Shown here: piece after piece, positions 63,349 to 64,000 of the stretch
How the letters are laid out: every line of letters starts with the position of its first letter
How positions within the stretch are numbered: the first letter of the stretch is position 1
Assembly (NCBI GenBank): GCA_019009955.1
Contig: CM032229.1
Span: 77,483,001-77,547,000 of the forward strand
Length of the DNA: 64,000 bases
Direction: 5' to 3'
Source of the DNA: Riptortus pedestris
Lineage: Eukaryota; Arthropoda; Insecta; Hemiptera; Alydidae
The notes under the pieces: model-generated
What the model saw: only the letters and a program-made list of their open reading frames with translations
Database searches by the model: none
Told to the model about the DNA's origin: nothing
Position numbers and translations under genes: made by a program

Positions 63349-63719
63349 GTGCTGCTTTGAGAACCTTGTTTGAATATCAACTTTTGTATTTCCTAAAACC
63401 ATTGAGCAAAATTAAGATTATAATTATCTTTAGTCATTGAACATTAACTCTTGTATTCAAAAACTATACAATATTCGTCTTGTTTTTAAATCTTTTGTTT
63501 TATTTTAATATTTTTGTTTTGTGCCCTAACTAATTACACTGACCACCATTTTTCTGTCATTTTGACTATACTTCTACAAAGTTTTAGCAGATTTTCCTGA
63601 AGGGAAATCAGCTATTTAGGTCACATTCATGATTAGATTTTTGAAAACCTATTATGATTAGATTTCTCTAAATTCCACCGATCCTACCCAGGATATGACC
63701 TAAATGAGGTTCTTTCAAA

Positions 63720-63768
<49 letters not shown>

Positions 63769-63839
63769 CTGTTAACGCTCTAGTAGTCACAATTTTTGTT
63801 TGATCGTTACCAAACTTGATATTTAATCGTTTTATGTAA

Positions 63840-63872
<33 letters not shown>

Positions 63873-64000
63873 CATTATATACATATGTGTATGTATGTAT
63901 GTCTGTTAACACTCTAGTTTTATGTATAACTGAAGATTAAGTTACCAGTGAGAGGTGTGGAGCGGTTTAGAAGGGGAAATTTCAAAAATTCGAAATATCT
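63349..64000 (+). other. Start of unc80 intron 31
   Basis: AT-rich to 63596, then a copy of the abundant repeat that runs off the window. The gene continues to the right. Confidence 0.6.
63597..64000 (+). mobile_element. Copy of the abundant repeat, truncated by the window edge
   Basis: Starts GCAGATTTTCCTGAAGGGAAATC, has a (TA)n at about 63724-63765 followed by TCTGTTAACGCTCTAGTAGT, and a second TA tract at about 63839-63866 next to a partial duplication of TCTGTTAACACTCTAG. Continues past 64000. Confidence 0.75.

Overview
This window is a stretch of an arthropod, most likely insect, nuclear genome. The evidence is AT-rich DNA, GT-AG introns, many (TA)n microsatellites, mariner, Tc1/mariner-superfamily, Tigger, hAT and R1-type transposon remnants, tRNA-headed SINE-like repeats, and a single spliced gene whose protein reads as an insect-type UNC80. 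A hemipteran-like genome would fit the repeat content, but that is only a guess.

The whole window is occupied by one host gene on the + strand: the 5' part of unc80, the large scaffold subunit of the NALCN/'narrow abdomen' sodium-leak channel complex (NALCN, UNC79, UNC80 and a FAM155/NLF-1-type protein). I could place 31 coding exons from a good start codon at 1283 to about 63348. They give roughly 1,320 to 1,355 residues, about the first 40% of the protein; the rest lies to the right of the window. All junctions between adjacent confident exons keep phase except one (after 40184), where an exon must be missing; one weak candidate for it is listed, plus an optional cassette exon at 35842. Exons are small (21 to 239 bp) and lie in introns of 69 bp to 10.2 kb. 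No other host gene, rRNA, functional tRNA or CRISPR array is visible.

The introns are a graveyard of mobile DNA. The commonest element is a family of about 0.6 kb, at least ten copies or fragments in 64 kb (for example 9021-9582, 18824-19418, 42285-42874, 52241-55147 and 63597-64000). It has a 20-bp palindrome at one end, a matching sub-terminal inverted repeat near the other end, a GC-rich 3' hairpin and an internal (TA)n tract. This architecture resembles non-autonomous Helentron (HINE/DINE-1-like) elements, but the family assignment is inferred. Other elements are a broken mariner with long perfect inverted ends (21565-22715), a 2-kb DUF4817-type transposon inserted in the (TA)n of one copy of the abundant repeat (52960-54974), a solo LTR inserted in another (TA)n (16868-17559), a hAT MITE with a perfect 8-bp target duplication (14835-15167), a Tigger/pogo remnant (38454-39150), an R1-like LINE remnant (32640-33655), a second LINE reverse-transcriptase remnant (44190-44660), two candidate piggyBac-like TTAA elements, and SINE-like copies.

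Region by region: 1-1282 upstream and 5' UTR; 1283-8364 the conserved N-terminus with two microexons; 10369-24128 N-terminal domain and serine-rich linker exons; 24129-34284 a 10.2-kb intron; 34285-46607 linker exons that are the hardest to resolve; 46608-57299 the next conserved helical block; 59662-63348 the block leading to the acidic EDEEEDFLDE motif. After 63348 the gene continues outside the window.
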